NCBI RefSeq assembly: GCF_001044425.1
Contig: NZ_LFML01000108.1
Span: forward strand, 13,607-72,645
Direction: 5' to 3'
DNA: 59,039 nt
Source: Streptomyces roseus
GTDB lineage: Bacteria; Actinomycetota; Actinomycetes; Streptomycetales; Streptomycetaceae
In this document: one piece after another, positions 1-9,213 of the stretch
How positions within the stretch are numbered: position 1 is the stretch's first letter
Layout: the number at the start of each line of letters is the position of its first letter
Made by a program: the position numbers and the translations under genes
Notes under the pieces: generated by a model
Told to the model about the DNA's origin: nothing
The model's database searches: none
The model's input: the letters and a program-made list of their open reading frames with translations, nothing else

Positions 1-11
1 AAGTCCCACCG

Positions 12-920
12 ATGCGCATCGGATTCTCCGTCCCCCAGTTCGGCCCCTTCGCCGACCCCGACCGCACCGCCGGCATGTGCGCCGCGCTGGAAGCGCTGGG
101 CTGCCACGCCCTCTGGGTCGCCGACCGGCTCCTGGCACCGCTCACCCCCGCCGCGGGATATCCCGGCGGGAAGCCGATGCCCGACCGGTACGGCACCCAT
201 CTCGACCCGCTGCTCGCCCTGGGCGTGGCGGCCTCGGCCACCACACGGGTCCGGCTCGGCAGCAGCACGCTGGGCGCCCTGTGGCAACCGCCCCTCGTAC
301 TCGCCCGGGCGCTGACGACCCTCGACCTCATCAGCCACGGCCGCCTGGACGTGGGCCTCGGGCTCGGCTGGATGCGCGAGGAGTACACGGCCGCCGGGGT
401 GCCCTGGCGGGGGCGCGGGGCACGGCTGGAGGAGACCCTTGACGTACTCGACGCCGTATGGCGGTCCGAGCGGGTCGTCCACAGCGGCCCCTTGTGGACG
501 GTGCCCGAGTCGACCGTGCTGCCCAAGCCCCTCCAGAGACCGCGGCCGCCGATCCTGCTGGGCGGTTTCACCCCGTACGCCATGGAGCGGGTCGGCAGGC
601 GCGCCGACGGCTGGCTCGGCGCGTCGATGCCGCTGCCCCACCTGGACGGCCTGTGGGCGGTCGCCGCGCAGGCGGCCGAGAGGGCTGGCCGCGACCCGGC
701 GGCGCTGCGCCGGGTGTTCCGCGTGAACGCCGATGTCACGAAGACCGACGCCGACCCCGCCGAGACCCACCACCTCGGGACCGTGCGACAGATCTGCGAG
801 CACCTCAGGGCGGTGTGCGCGGCGGAGACCGACGAGGTGCTCGTGGACCTCCAGTTGACGACGGACTCACCGCAGGAGTTCCTCGACCTCGCCTCGGAGT
901 TCATGGCCGAATTGGCGTAG
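12..920 (+). CDS. LLM-class F420-dependent oxidoreductase
   Basis: This 302-residue protein has the layout of luciferase-like (LLM) flavin/F420 oxidoreductases, a TIM-barrel family that transfers hydride using coenzyme F420 or FMN in the cytoplasm. The N-terminal strand MRIGFSVPQFG, the segment RVRLGSSTLGALWQPP (about residues 79-94) and the glycine-rich GRLDVGLGLGW (about 110-120) are characteristic, and RPRPPILLGG near 178-187 is the usual late-barrel strand. The substrate cannot be read from sequence. The ATG at base 12 is the natural start for the family, but the upstream region is cut by the window edge, so a ribosome-binding site and operon partner cannot be judged. Its last 20 bases overlap the 3' end of the convergent SARP regulator gene. 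Confidence 0.85.
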   Translation: MRIGFSVPQFGPFADPDRTAGMCAALEALGCHALWVADRLLAPLTPAAGYPGGKPMPDRYGTHLDPLLALGVAASATTRVRLGSSTLGALWQPPLVLARALTTLDLISHGRLDVGLGLGWMREEYTAAGVPWRGRGARLEETLDVLDAVWRSERVVHSGPLWTVPESTVLPKPLQRPRPPILLGGFTPYAMERVGRRADGWLGASMPLPHLDGLWAVAAQAAERAGRDPAALRRVFRVNADVTKTDADPAETHHLGTVRQICEHLRAVCAAETDEVLVDLQLTTDSPQEFLDLASEFMAELA

Positions 921-3900
921 CCCCCAGGCCCGGGGCGCCTGCGGATTCCGGCCCCAGGTCGGCCAGTGCGGCCTGCGCGGCGCGCGTCCACAAGGGTGAG
1001 TCCCACGCGGCTGCCACCCTCATGGCTTCGAGGAAGTGACGCCGGGCCTCTTCGGGCCGGTCCAGGAAGCGGGCGAGTTCGCCGAGGGACTGCGCGACGG
1101 GCCGGAAGGCGAGGCTGAGGCTGCTCGCGCCGCCCGCCAGCCCCCGCAGGGGCAGCAGGTCCTGGTACACCTCCTCGGCCGCCGCGGTGTCGCCCAGGGC
1201 GATGGCGGCCACCGCACGCATCCCGGCCAGTATGGGATAGGCGAAGTCGCGCCGCAGCGGCACGCGTTGGCCGAAGATCTCCCGGGCCTGCGCAGGACGG
1301 TCGGCGGCCAGCAGCGCGAGTGCGGCGAGGGCCTCGTTGTGCGGCTTGTACCGCTCCCACACCTGGAGCAGTACGGGCAGCATCTCGGCGAGCCGGCCCT
1401 GCTGGAAGCGCATGCAGCCGACTCCGAGGGCGGCCAGTCCGCTGAGGTCCACCGCCCCTCGGGCCCGCAGCTCCGCGACCGCCGTCCCCAGGTCCCGCTC
1501 GGCCTCCTCGAAACGTCCCTGCGCCATGGCGACCATGGGATGGCGCAGCCTGGCCACCGCGAACGCGCCCTGGAGCTCGTACCTGCGGGCGATCTCGTCC
1601 GCTCGTACGAGACACCGCTCCATCTCGGCCGGGTCATTGCGCCCGGCCGCGATCCGGGCGGCGACGTAGGCGCTCATCCACGCGTACTCGGGACTGTCCT
1701 GGGCGGCGGCCACCTCGGCGAGTTCCCGGTGGAGTTCCCGGTAGGCGGCGGGTTCGAGTTCGCCGTCGACCTTGCGCAGCAGCGACGTGAGGGTCAGGCC
1801 CCGCAGGCGGGGCTCGCCCACGGTCCGTGCGAGGTCCACGGCCCGGCGCGCCACGGTCACCGCGCGGGGGTCGGTGTCGTCGAGGGCGTCGGCGAGCTGG
1901 TCCAGGAGCAGGCAGCGCTGCCGGTCGCCCAGTTCCGGGTCCTTCAGCAGCTCCCCGAGCTCCTCGACGGCCTCGGGGTCGGACGCCGCGTACGGGCGCA
2001 CCCGCCAGGGCGTCGGCTCGGTCCACGTGGTGTAGGCGGCGGTCAGCAGCTCGGGCCGGCCCTCCGCGCGGGCCACCCGTACGGCCTGCTCCTGGGCCTC
2101 CCGTGCCGGCACCACGGCGCCCATGCGGATCCGGCAGTCCACCAGCTGCCCCAGCAGCAGCACCCGTAGCAGGGGCGCATCCTGGTCGGCGAAGGCGGCG
2201 GGGTGTTCGGCGAGGAGGGCGAGGGCCGCGTTTAGGAGGGCCTCGGCGTTCTGCGGCGCGTAGCGGCGCACCGCCTGCTCGCACGCGAGGCGGGCGTGGC
2301 GGACCGCGGGCCCGGCGTCGGCGCTCACGACCGCGGCCGCCCGCAGGAGGTGGTGCGCGATGGCGGAGACGTCGTCCGAGCCGAGGGCGATCAGGCTCCG
2401 GCCCAGGCGCGAATGCATCCGCGCGAGCCGCAGGCGCGTGAGGTCTCCCTCCAGAGCGTCCCGGACGAGGGCGTGGGTGAAGCGGACGGTACCCGGGCGC
2501 GGCTCGGTGAGCAGTCCGGCGGTGACGCCCGCGTCGAGGGCGTCGAGGAGCTGCTCGGCGTCGCCGTCCGCGGCGTGGACGAGGAGGGCGACCGCGGCCT
2601 CGCGTCCGGCGACGGCCGCGAGCCGCAGTCCGGCCGTGACGGCCGGCGCGAGCAGGGCCAGCCTTCGCCGCAGTACGTCCTGGACGCCCTGCGGGACACG
2701 GGCCAGCGCCTGCCGCTCGCCCTCACCGGCCAGCAGGAGCGAACTCTCGCGCAGGTGGAAGGGGTTGCCCCCGGCCCGTTCGGCCAGGGCCACCGCGGCG
2801 TGATCACTCATGGCGGCCGCGCCGCGCCGCAGCAGTTCCCGCGCCTGGGCGTCCGAGAGGCCGCCGAGGGCAAGCCTCAGGGGCGAGCAGGGGGCCAGCC
2901 GTGCCAGTGCCCCGGTCAGGTCGCCCTCGCCGGTGCGGTACGAGCCCACCAGCAGCAGGGGTACGTCGCGCAGCCGCTCGGCGCAGAGGAGGAACAGCTC
3001 GATGCTCTCCTGGTCGCCCCGGTGCAGGTCGTCCAGCACGATGGCGAGCGGTCGCCGCAGGGCCGTGTCGCGGAGCCAGCCGAGCAGCGCCTTGTGCAGG
3101 TGGAAACGCCGGGCCGGGCTCCCGTCCGGCAGCCCGAGGTCCCGCTCGGTTCCGGGCGCCAGCAGCGGGGCGAGCGCATCGGCGTACGGACCCGGCGGCG
3201 CGGCATGCGCCAGGGCCGGCAGCATGTCGAACCAGGCCCAGCCGGGCGGGGCCCCGTCCGTCTCCGGGCACTGTCCCGAGCCGACCAGCCAGCCCTGGGC
3301 AGGGAGTTGGCGGACGGCGGCCTCCAGGAGGCTCGATTTGCCGATACCGGCCTCACCGGAGATCAGGACCACCTGCGCGCGCCCGGCCCGGGCACGGTCG
3401 GCGGCGGCGGCGAGTCCGGCCAGCTCCTCGTCACGGCCCAGGAGCCGGTCCGCCGCCAGGGAGGTCGGGGCTGCCGGGGAGGTCGGGGCTCTCGCGGCCG
3501 GGGGCTGCGGGGGAAGGGCCGTCGGGGTCCTGTGCCCGGGTCCGGCCGGAGCCGGCGCTTGCGGGGCGGGCGCCTGTGGTTCCGGCGCTCCGGCGGTGGC
3601 CGCCCGTGGGTGTCCGGTGGCCGCCGCGGGGGTCCCGGTGGCCCGGTGGAGCACGTCGAGGCGCTGGTGCAGCAGGGCCTGCTCCAGCTCCAGCAGGGCG
3701 GGCCCGGGCTCGACCGCGAGTTCCTCTCCGAGTACGCGCCGGGCCTCGCGCAGCGCGGCCAGGGCGTCCCCCTGGCGGTCACGGGCCCACAGCGCCAGGG
3801 CCAGCAGTCGCCAGCCCTCCTCGTGCAGCGGCTGCTCCCGGGTCAGGGCGCCGGCGTCGGCGAGGGCTTGTGCGGCCTGCCCGCCGGCCAGCCGTGCCGC

Positions 3901-4407
3901 GGCGAGCCGTTCGCGGGCGGCGCGGTGCAGCTCGTCCAGTCGGGCGCGCTCGCCGGCGGTCCACGGCTCGTCCGAGAACTCGGCGTACGGCTGGCCGCTC
4001 CAGGACGCGAGCGCCTCGGCCAGCCCCTCGGCGGCGACGGGGGCGGGCAACTCCGGCGCCGAGCAGGCCAGCAGTCGGCCCTCGAACACCCAGGCGTCGA
4101 CCGCGTCCGATTCCAGGGCGAGGGCGTAGCCGTAGGGCGCGCTGAGCAGCAGTCGCGCGGGCGTGCGCGGCGCGCGTTCCGGTTCGAGGACGCGCCGCAG
4201 ACGCGCGATGTAGGCGTGGAGCGACGCGTGGGCGCTCGACGGGGCGCGGGTGGGCCACAGGCGCTCGATGATCCGCTCCGTGGGCACGACCGCCCCTCGG
4301 GCGAGCAGCAGTTGGACCAGGACCATACGGGCGAGCCGGCCCCCCGCATCGACCGGGCGGCCGTCGACCTCGACCCGGAGCGAGCCGAGCACCTTCACTG
4401 TGACCAT
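901..4407 (-). CDS. Large SARP/BTAD transcriptional regulator with AAA ATPase domain
   Basis: The 1168-residue protein starts at the ATG giving MVTVKVLGSLRVEVDG. Domains in order are an OmpR-like winged helix (about 1-95), a bacterial transcriptional activator domain of helical repeats (about 100-245), a Pro/Ala-rich linker (about 255-310), an AAA/NACHT-like ATPase with Walker A GEAGIGKSS near 350-357 and Walker B LAIVLDDLH near 455, and a long alpha-helical TPR-like C-terminus. This is the architecture of large SARP regulators (AfsR-like and LAL-like), which activate secondary metabolism or stress genes. The open frame runs about 400 codons further upstream, but that stretch lies antisense to the VWA gene and is rejected. 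No good Shine-Dalgarno site precedes the start, so leaderless translation is possible. The target is unknown; no biosynthetic cluster lies next to it. Confidence 0.88.
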   Translation of the reverse strand: MVTVKVLGSLRVEVDGRPVDAGGRLARMVLVQLLLARGAVVPTERIIERLWPTRAPSSAHASLHAYIARLRRVLEPERAPRTPARLLLSAPYGYALALESDAVDAWVFEGRLLACSAPELPAPVAAEGLAEALASWSGQPYAEFSDEPWTAGERARLDELHRAARERLAAARLAGGQAAQALADAGALTREQPLHEEGWRLLALALWARDRQGDALAALREARRVLGEELAVEPGPALLELEQALLHQRLDVLHRATGTPAAATGHPRAATAGAPEPQAPAPQAPAPAGPGHRTPTALPPQPPAARAPTSPAAPTSLAADRLLGRDEELAGLAAAADRARAGRAQVVLISGEAGIGKSSLLEAAVRQLPAQGWLVGSGQCPETDGAPPGWAWFDMLPALAHAAPPGPYADALAPLLAPGTERDLGLPDGSPARRFHLHKALLGWLRDTALRRPLAIVLDDLHRGDQESIELFLLCAERLRDVPLLLVGSYRTGEGDLTGALARLAPCSPLRLALGGLSDAQARELLRRGAAAMSDHAAVALAERAGGNPFHLRESSLLLAGEGERQALARVPQGVQDVLRRRLALLAPAVTAGLRLAAVAGREAAVALLVHAADGDAEQLLDALDAGVTAGLLTEPRPGTVRFTHALVRDALEGDLTRLRLARMHSRLGRSLIALGSDDVSAIAHHLLRAAAVVSADAGPAVRHARLACEQAVRRYAPQNAEALLNAALALLAEHPAAFADQDAPLLRVLLLGQLVDCRIRMGAVVPAREAQEQAVRVARAEGRPELLTAAYTTWTEPTPWRVRPYAASDPEAVEELGELLKDPELGDRQRCLLLDQLADALDDTDPRAVTVARRAVDLARTVGEPRLRGLTLTSLLRKVDGELEPAAYRELHRELAEVAAAQDSPEYAWMSAYVAARIAAGRNDPAEMERCLVRADEIARRYELQGAFAVARLRHPMVAMAQGRFEEAERDLGTAVAELRARGAVDLSGLAALGVGCMRFQQGRLAEMLPVLLQVWERYKPHNEALAALALLAADRPAQAREIFGQRVPLRRDFAYPILAGMRAVAAIALGDTAAAEEVYQDLLPLRGLAGGASSLSLAFRPVAQSLGELARFLDRPEEARRHFLEAMRVAAAWDSPLWTRAAQAALADLGPESAGAPGLGATPIRP

Positions 4408-4530
4408 GACAAGAACATGATAAGGGGAGGTTGCGGCCGCGGTCGCCCGGCAACGCGGTTCGTGAGCCCGGCGATTGTCAGTGGTGGGTGAGAAGGTTGG
4501 ATCATCCAGTCGGGAAGAGGGGGAGCGGCC

Positions 4531-5571
4531 ATGTCCGGAAACCAGAACTTCATCAATCACGTTGCTCTTGTGTTGGATGCCAGTTCGTCGATGTCGCATC
4601 TGAACCGGAAGGTCGTCGAAGTCGCCGACCAGCAAATCGCCTATCTGGCACGCCGGTCGGAGGAACTCGACCAGGAAACCCGGGTCACGGTGTACGTGTT
4701 CGCGGACAAGGTGGAATGCGTCATCTACGACAAGGACGTGCTGCGGATGCCGTCCCTGAAGCAGTTGTACCGGGTCGGCGGGATGACGGCTCTGCTGGCG
4801 GCCACGCTGAAGTCCCAGCGGGAGCTGGCGCAGACGGCCCAGCTGTACGGCGACCACAGCTTCCTGACGTTCGTGCTGACCGACGGGCAGGAGAACGCGA
4901 GTCACCGCTGCTCGGACGCCCCTTCCAGGGATCCGCGGGAACTGGCGCAGGCCGTGTCCCGGTTGATCGCGACGCAGGAGGACAACTGGACGCTGGCCGT
5001 CCTGGTGCCGGACCAGATGGGCAAGCGCGAGGCCATGCAGTGCGGTTTCCCGAAGGACAACATCGCCGTCTGGGACGCCACGAGCACGCAGGGGCTGGAG
5101 GACGCCGGGGAAGTCATCAAGCAGGCCACCGAAAAGTTCATGGTGGGGCGCTCGCAGGGAATCCGAGGATCGCGCGCGGTATTCTCCACGGGTGCGGACG
5201 CCGTCAACAAGGAAACGATCGAGGCGGCCGGTCTCACGCCGGTGGATCCGTCGGAGTACACGTTGATTCCGGTGGCCCGTGATGCGGGAATCCGGGAATG
5301 GGTCACCGAAAGCGGGCACGTCTATCGCACCGGTGGTGCTTTCTATCAGCTGAGCAAGTCGGAAAAGGTCCAGGCGCGAAAGCAGATCGCGGTGCTGGAG
5401 AAGAAGACGGACCGCGTGTACACGGGTCCGCAGGCCCGGGCCCTGCTCGGACTGCCGGATGTGGAGGTCCGCCTCAAGCCGGACCACAACGACGAGTTCA
5501 CGATCTTCATCCAGAGCACCAGCGTGAACCGGAAGCTGGCGCCGAACACGCGCTTGCTGCTCATGAACTGA
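4531..5571 (+). CDS. VWA (von Willebrand factor A) domain protein
   Basis: This is a 346-residue protein whose first ~200 residues form a von Willebrand A domain with a complete metal-ion-dependent adhesion site: D16-x-S18-x-S20 (LDASSSM), T86 (GGMTALL) and D118 (LTDGQEN). Such domains bind ligands or partner proteins through Mg2+. There is no signal peptide or membrane segment, so a cytoplasmic role is likely, as in many Streptomyces VWA proteins of the toxic-ion/tellurium-resistance kind, although no ter-type genes are adjacent. The C-terminal ~140 residues resemble nothing I can name. The ribosome-binding site GAGGGGGAG lies just upstream of the ATG. It is divergent from the SARP regulator and ends at a strong bidirectional hairpin. 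Confidence 0.85.
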   Translation: MSGNQNFINHVALVLDASSSMSHLNRKVVEVADQQIAYLARRSEELDQETRVTVYVFADKVECVIYDKDVLRMPSLKQLYRVGGMTALLAATLKSQRELAQTAQLYGDHSFLTFVLTDGQENASHRCSDAPSRDPRELAQAVSRLIATQEDNWTLAVLVPDQMGKREAMQCGFPKDNIAVWDATSTQGLEDAGEVIKQATEKFMVGRSQGIRGSRAVFSTGADAVNKETIEAAGLTPVDPSEYTLIPVARDAGIREWVTESGHVYRTGGAFYQLSKSEKVQARKQIAVLEKKTDRVYTGPQARALLGLPDVEVRLKPDHNDEFTIFIQSTSVNRKLAPNTRLLLMN

Positions 5572-5610
5572 CGCCGGTGAGGGCCCGGGTCGGTGCCGGG
5601 TGGGGTCCAA

Positions 5611-5642
5611 GGCCGGGCGGCACCGCGGGGTGCCGCCCGGCC
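5611..5642. terminator. Perfect 14-bp stem bidirectional terminator
   Basis: A perfect inverted repeat has 14-bp arms (5611-5624 and 5629-5642) around the 4-base loop GCGG. It lies between the 3' ends of the convergent VWA and PIG-L genes. No T-run follows on either side, which is normal for Streptomyces terminators. Confidence 0.8.
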
Positions 5643-5669
5643 GCCGGTGGGCGTCGGTGGCCGGGCGGG

Positions 5670-6503
5670 TCAGCGCAGTCCGGCGAAGAGGTCGTTCTCG
5701 GGTACGGCCGCGCCGGTGGCGTCCTGGACACGTACGAAGGTCTCCATGCCCATCAGCTCGGCGAACCGCTCCTTGCCCATCCTGAGGAAGAAGATGTTCT
5801 CGCCCTGACTGGCGTGCGCGGCCAGCGCGTCGAACTTCTGACCCGCGAAGGCGGTGGTGTCCACCCAGGTGGTGATCTCGTCGTCGGGAAGACCGATCTC
5901 GGCCAGCGCGGCGGTCTCCGCGGGGTCCGGCTCCGGCATGTCCTCGTGGAACTCGCGCATGATCTCGCCGAACCGCTGCATCGCCGAGCGCGGCATCGTC
6001 GTCCAGTACACCTTCGGGGTCAGCCCGGTCATCTCCAGCGCCGCCATGGTGATCCGGTGCGCCTGGATGTGGTCGGGGTGACCGTAGAAGCCGTTCGCGT
6101 CATAGGTGACGACCACATCGGGCCGGTAGTGCAGCATGAGGGTCGCGAGCCGGGCGGCGCCTTCCTCAACGGGGGTCTGCCAGAAGGATCCGGCGGCGTC
6201 GTTGCTCGGCCAGCCCATCATCCCGGAGTCGGCGTAGTCCAGCATCTCCAGGTCGCTGATCTTCAGGACTTCACAGCTCGCCTCGAGTTCCTGACGGCGC
6301 ATCGAGGCGACGGCCGCCGGGTCGTGCCCGGGATCGCCCGGCTTGGCACCTCCCGGCCCGTCCCCGCACCCGCCGTCGGTACACGTCACCAAGACCGTGC
6401 GGATGCCCTCCGCCGCGTAGCGCGCGAGGACGCCGCCGGTTCCGGTGGCCTCGTCGTCGGGGTGGGCGTGCACTGCCATGAGCGTCAAAGGCCGGTCGGC
6501 CAT
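5670..6503 (-). CDS. PIG-L family deacetylase (mycothiol MshB/Mca-like)
   Basis: This is a 277-residue zinc-dependent LmbE/PIG-L hydrolase. The metal-binding motif AHPDDE is at residues 13-18 (H14, D17), and the second motif GHPDHIQAH lies near the middle, giving the third zinc ligand. Family members deacetylate GlcNAc-inositol in mycothiol synthesis (MshB) or cleave mycothiol S-conjugates (Mca); related ones act on other sugar amides. Length and motifs fit the MshB/Mca group, but the exact substrate cannot be decided here. The chosen ATG (MADRPLTL) has GCAGGAGG at good spacing; an in-frame upstream extension of 47 residues is low-complexity and has no such site. It stands alone between two unrelated genes. 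Confidence 0.87.
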   Translation of the reverse strand: MADRPLTLMAVHAHPDDEATGTGGVLARYAAEGIRTVLVTCTDGGCGDGPGGAKPGDPGHDPAAVASMRRQELEASCEVLKISDLEMLDYADSGMMGWPSNDAAGSFWQTPVEEGAARLATLMLHYRPDVVVTYDANGFYGHPDHIQAHRITMAALEMTGLTPKVYWTTMPRSAMQRFGEIMREFHEDMPEPDPAETAALAEIGLPDDEITTWVDTTAFAGQKFDALAAHASQGENIFFLRMGKERFAELMGMETFVRVQDATGAAVPENDLFAGLR

Positions 6504-6715
6504 GAAAGTCCTCCTGCGGAAATACGTCTGGGCGGCGTGCGCGCCGGGCGTCACGCAATGACGGGGACCGGCTCCTGCGGGAGCGGACGACTTCGACGTG
6601 TCCGTGTCCCCGCCGGTACGGCGCCGGTCCCCACCCCAGTACAACAGTGCCGGTCGGCCCGGCTGTTCCCGGCGCGGCCCATTGATCTTCCGGATGAGGA
6701 GCGCGAGCCGGGCGC

Positions 6716-8317
6716 CTACGGGGCCTCGGGGGCCACGCCGGGGCGTTCGCGCCAGAAGGCTCCGGAGGCGGCGCGGCGCACCAGCATGAGCACGACTCCG
6801 GCGCCCGCCAGGAACAACGCGATGATCAGGGGGGCGCCCAGACCGAACCAGGCGGTCGAACTGGAGGCGTTGCCCGGGTCGGCCATGTCGGCCACGGATT
6901 CCACCAGCAGCCAGATCAGCATGGCCGAGCCGAGCAGGGGGCCCAAGCCGAGCAGCAGGAAGGGGCCCGGTCCCCGCATCAGGCGGCGCCGGTACCAGAC
7001 GGCGCAGGCGATGCCGGTGAGGGCGTAGTAGAAGGCGATGAGCAGGGACAGGGCGGTGAGGGAGTCAGCCAGGGCGTTCTCGCTGATCCGGTGGATGACG
7101 ACGTACCAGACCGTCGCGGTGCCCGTGACCCACCAGGTGCTGGTGCTCGGCGTGCCCCGGCGCGCGTCTATGTGGGCGAAGGCGCCGGGCAGCGCCCCTC
7201 GGCGGGCCATGGACAGCGCCGTACGGGAGGCCGGGATGATGGTCGTCTGCGTCGAGGCGAGGGCGGAGGTGGCGACGGCGAGCAGCAGGATCCAGTCCCA
7301 TCCGCCGAGCACCTCACGGGCGAGCGCGGCGAAGACGTCCTCCGCCGCATCGGCGTGTCCGGCGAGGTACGCGGTACCGGCGTAGGCGACGACGGCGAAG
7401 GCCACGGCCAGGTACGTCGCCAGCAGGACCACCGTGGACCAGATGCCGGCCCGGCCGGGGGCGTTCGCGGAGTCCTTGGTCTCCTCGGTCAGGTTGACGG
7501 CGGACTCCCAGCCCCAGTAGGCGAAGACGCCGAGCAGCAGGCCGCCGGTGAGCGCGGGGCCACCGGCCCCGAAGGGGTCGAGCCAGTCGGCGCCCGGGCG
7601 TACGGCATCCAGGGATCCCGTGCCGGCGTACACGCGGTAGACGGCGACGGCCGCGAACACGACGAGGCAGAGGACCTGGAGCAGTCCCAGGACGTTCTGG
7701 AAGCGGGCCGACACCTCGGTGCCGCGGACGCAGAGCCAGGACATGAGCAGGATCAGCAGGACGGTGAGGGCCTCGCGGACCAGGGTGTCGTCGGCCAGGC
7801 CGTCGGCCCCGACGGCGAGGAGGCCGAAGCCGACGGCGACGTCGGCGAGCGAGCCGACGACGAGTACTCCGGTCATCGCGATGGCCCAGCCGCCCAGCCA
7901 TCCGGTGGTGGGGCCGAGGGCGCGGGTGACCCAGGAGAAGGTCGTACCGCAGTCCGGATCGGCCCGGTTGAGGAAGTGGAAGGCGGAGGCGATCAGCAGC
8001 ATGGGGACGAAGGACGCGAGCATGACCCCGGGGGCGTGTACGCCGACCAGGGCGACGAGGGGTCCGATGACGGCGGCCAGCGAGTAGGCGGGCGAGGTGG
8101 CGTTGAGGCCGATGGCGAGGGCGTCGAGGAAGCCGATCGCGTCCGGTGTGAGGGCTCCGGCCGGGGTGGGCGCCTCCGGTGCGCCGTTCCCGCTCGGGGC
8201 GGCCGGGCCGGTCATCCCGGTCGGGCCGGCCGCGGCGGTCGGGCCGACCGGCGGCGCGGGCGCGGTGGTGGCCGTGGCGGCTCGGGGGGTGGTTTCCGGC
8301 GGGGTGTCTGCGGCCAT
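6716..8317 (-). CDS. APC-family amino acid permease
   Basis: This 533-residue integral membrane protein has about 12 predicted hydrophobic segments and belongs to the amino acid-polyamine-organocation superfamily. After an unusual ~50-residue Ala/Pro/Thr-rich cytoplasmic N-tail, the first helix carries the broken-helix motif ALAIGLNATSPAYSLA typical of APC substrate/ion sites. GWESAVNLTEETKDSANAPGRA is the conserved helix-6 and loop region of the family (read in parts as WGWESAVNL and EETKD). It likely imports or exchanges an amino acid or amine. The neighbouring TetR regulator and saccharopine-dehydrogenase-like enzyme share a 23-bp site with its upstream region, suggesting one regulon. A PHO-box-like direct repeat also lies about 50-70 bases upstream. 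Confidence 0.9.
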   Translation of the reverse strand: MAADTPPETTPRAATATTAPAPPVGPTAAAGPTGMTGPAAPSGNGAPEAPTPAGALTPDAIGFLDALAIGLNATSPAYSLAAVIGPLVALVGVHAPGVMLASFVPMLLIASAFHFLNRADPDCGTTFSWVTRALGPTTGWLGGWAIAMTGVLVVGSLADVAVGFGLLAVGADGLADDTLVREALTVLLILLMSWLCVRGTEVSARFQNVLGLLQVLCLVVFAAVAVYRVYAGTGSLDAVRPGADWLDPFGAGGPALTGGLLLGVFAYWGWESAVNLTEETKDSANAPGRAGIWSTVVLLATYLAVAFAVVAYAGTAYLAGHADAAEDVFAALAREVLGGWDWILLLAVATSALASTQTTIIPASRTALSMARRGALPGAFAHIDARRGTPSTSTWWVTGTATVWYVVIHRISENALADSLTALSLLIAFYYALTGIACAVWYRRRLMRGPGPFLLLGLGPLLGSAMLIWLLVESVADMADPGNASSSTAWFGLGAPLIIALFLAGAGVVLMLVRRAASGAFWRERPGVAPEAP

Positions 8318-8364
8318 CGTCCCTCGCTGTGCTGAGTGCGGTGTGCGGGCCGCGCCGTGGCGGC

Positions 8365-8386
8365 GCGGTGTGAACAGGGCGTGAAC
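8365..8386 (-). promoter_or_regulatory. PHO-box-like 11-bp direct repeat upstream of permease
   Basis: Read on the permease strand, two 11-base units begin GTTCAC (GTTCACGCCCT then GTTCACACCGC), exactly 11 bases apart, 48-69 bases upstream of the permease start. Streptomyces PhoP boxes consist of such 11-base direct repeats of the type GTTCACC. The first six bases match in both units; the rest match only partly, so assignment to PhoP is inference. Confidence 0.45.
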
Positions 8387-8417
8387 TGCGAAGAGGAAAC
8401 CCGCGCGGGCGGGAAGG

Positions 8418-8440
8418 GGTCAATGGTGTTGGCATAAGGG
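8418..8440 (+). promoter_or_regulatory. Putative TetR operator, copy 1 (permease promoter region)
   Basis: This 23-bp site contains the core TCAATGGTGTTGGCATAAGG about 100 bases upstream of the permease start. It is identical at 22 of 23 bases to a second copy, in opposite orientation, upstream of the tetR gene. The centre is an imperfect palindrome, TCAA-N5-TTGG, as expected for a dimeric repressor. Confidence 0.75.
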
Positions 8441-8474
8441 CCCGCGCAGGTCCCGGCGACTGAGCGCGCCCGGG

Positions 8475-9188
8475 TCAGCCGGCCGGCGGCAGGGACCGGA
8501 GCCTGGCTTCCGCGCTCGCGAGCAGCATGTCCAGGGCGACCGGGTAGGCGCTGTGGTTCATGCGGGCGGCGAGCAGTCGCTTGGTGGCGGCGATGTGCGG
8601 GTACTCGTCGGCCGGCAGGCGCGCGTACGTGGACTCCCACTGCCCTTCGTCGGAGGTCCGGGAGGGCTCGGTCAGGGCGAGGGCTCCGGCGTCGAGCGCC
8701 GCGAAGGCCAGGCTCTGGTCGATGAAGGCGTGGTAGATCAGCACCGCCTCCGGATCGGGGAAACCCGCTGTGCGCAGGATGCCGAGGACGGCCTCGTCGG
8801 CGGCGATCTCGCGGGGCCGGCCGGTCACGCGGCCGGCGGTGAGCACGGCCGCCTGCGGGTGTGCGAGGTAGGCGCCGTGGATGCGCAGCCCGAGTTCGCG
8901 CAGGTCGTGACGCCACCGGCCGGTGACCGCCCAGCCGTCGAGGGCCCGGCCGATGAGCTCCTCGCCGATGGCCAGGGTGAGGGCGTCCATGCCGTCGAAG
9001 TACCGGTAGAGGGTGCTGGGATCGGCGCCGAGCGCGGCGCCGAGTCTGCGGGCCGACAGACCCGCGCTGCCGTGTTCGCGCAGCATGCGCAGGGCGGTCT
9101 CGACGATGAGCCGCTCGGACAGGACCACGCCCTGCCGGGTGGGGCGTCGCCGCCTGCGGGCTTCCTCGGGGACCACGGGCTTCGCCAT
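8475..9188 (-). CDS. TetR/AcrR family transcriptional regulator
   Basis: This 237-residue regulator has an N-terminal helix-turn-helix: the segment from LIVETALRML to LGADPSTLYRYF (about residues 28-70) is the typical TetR DNA-binding domain with the closing DPSTLYRYF helix. The C-terminal ligand domain is all helical and gives no ligand clue. The start MAKPVVPEE was preferred because GAGGAAGG lies 7-8 bases before it; a GTG six codons upstream overlaps that site. It lies between the permease gene (same strand) and the divergent saccharopine-dehydrogenase-like gene. The repeated 23-bp site on both sides suggests autoregulation and repression of both neighbours, probably relieved by an amino-acid-derived ligand. 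Confidence 0.9.
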   Translation of the reverse strand: MAKPVVPEEARRRRRPTRQGVVLSERLIVETALRMLREHGSAGLSARRLGAALGADPSTLYRYFDGMDALTLAIGEELIGRALDGWAVTGRWRHDLRELGLRIHGAYLAHPQAAVLTAGRVTGRPREIAADEAVLGILRTAGFPDPEAVLIYHAFIDQSLAFAALDAGALALTEPSRTSDEGQWESTYARLPADEYPHIAATKRLLAARMNHSAYPVALDMLLASAEARLRSLPPAG

Positions 9189-9213
9189 CGGGCACCTTCC
9201 TCTCACGCCTCCA

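Noticed and set aside
4408..5610. 400-codon N-terminal extension of the SARP regulator
   Set aside because: The extension is antisense to the VWA gene and has no family similarity, whereas the regulator domain begins exactly at the ATG at 4407.
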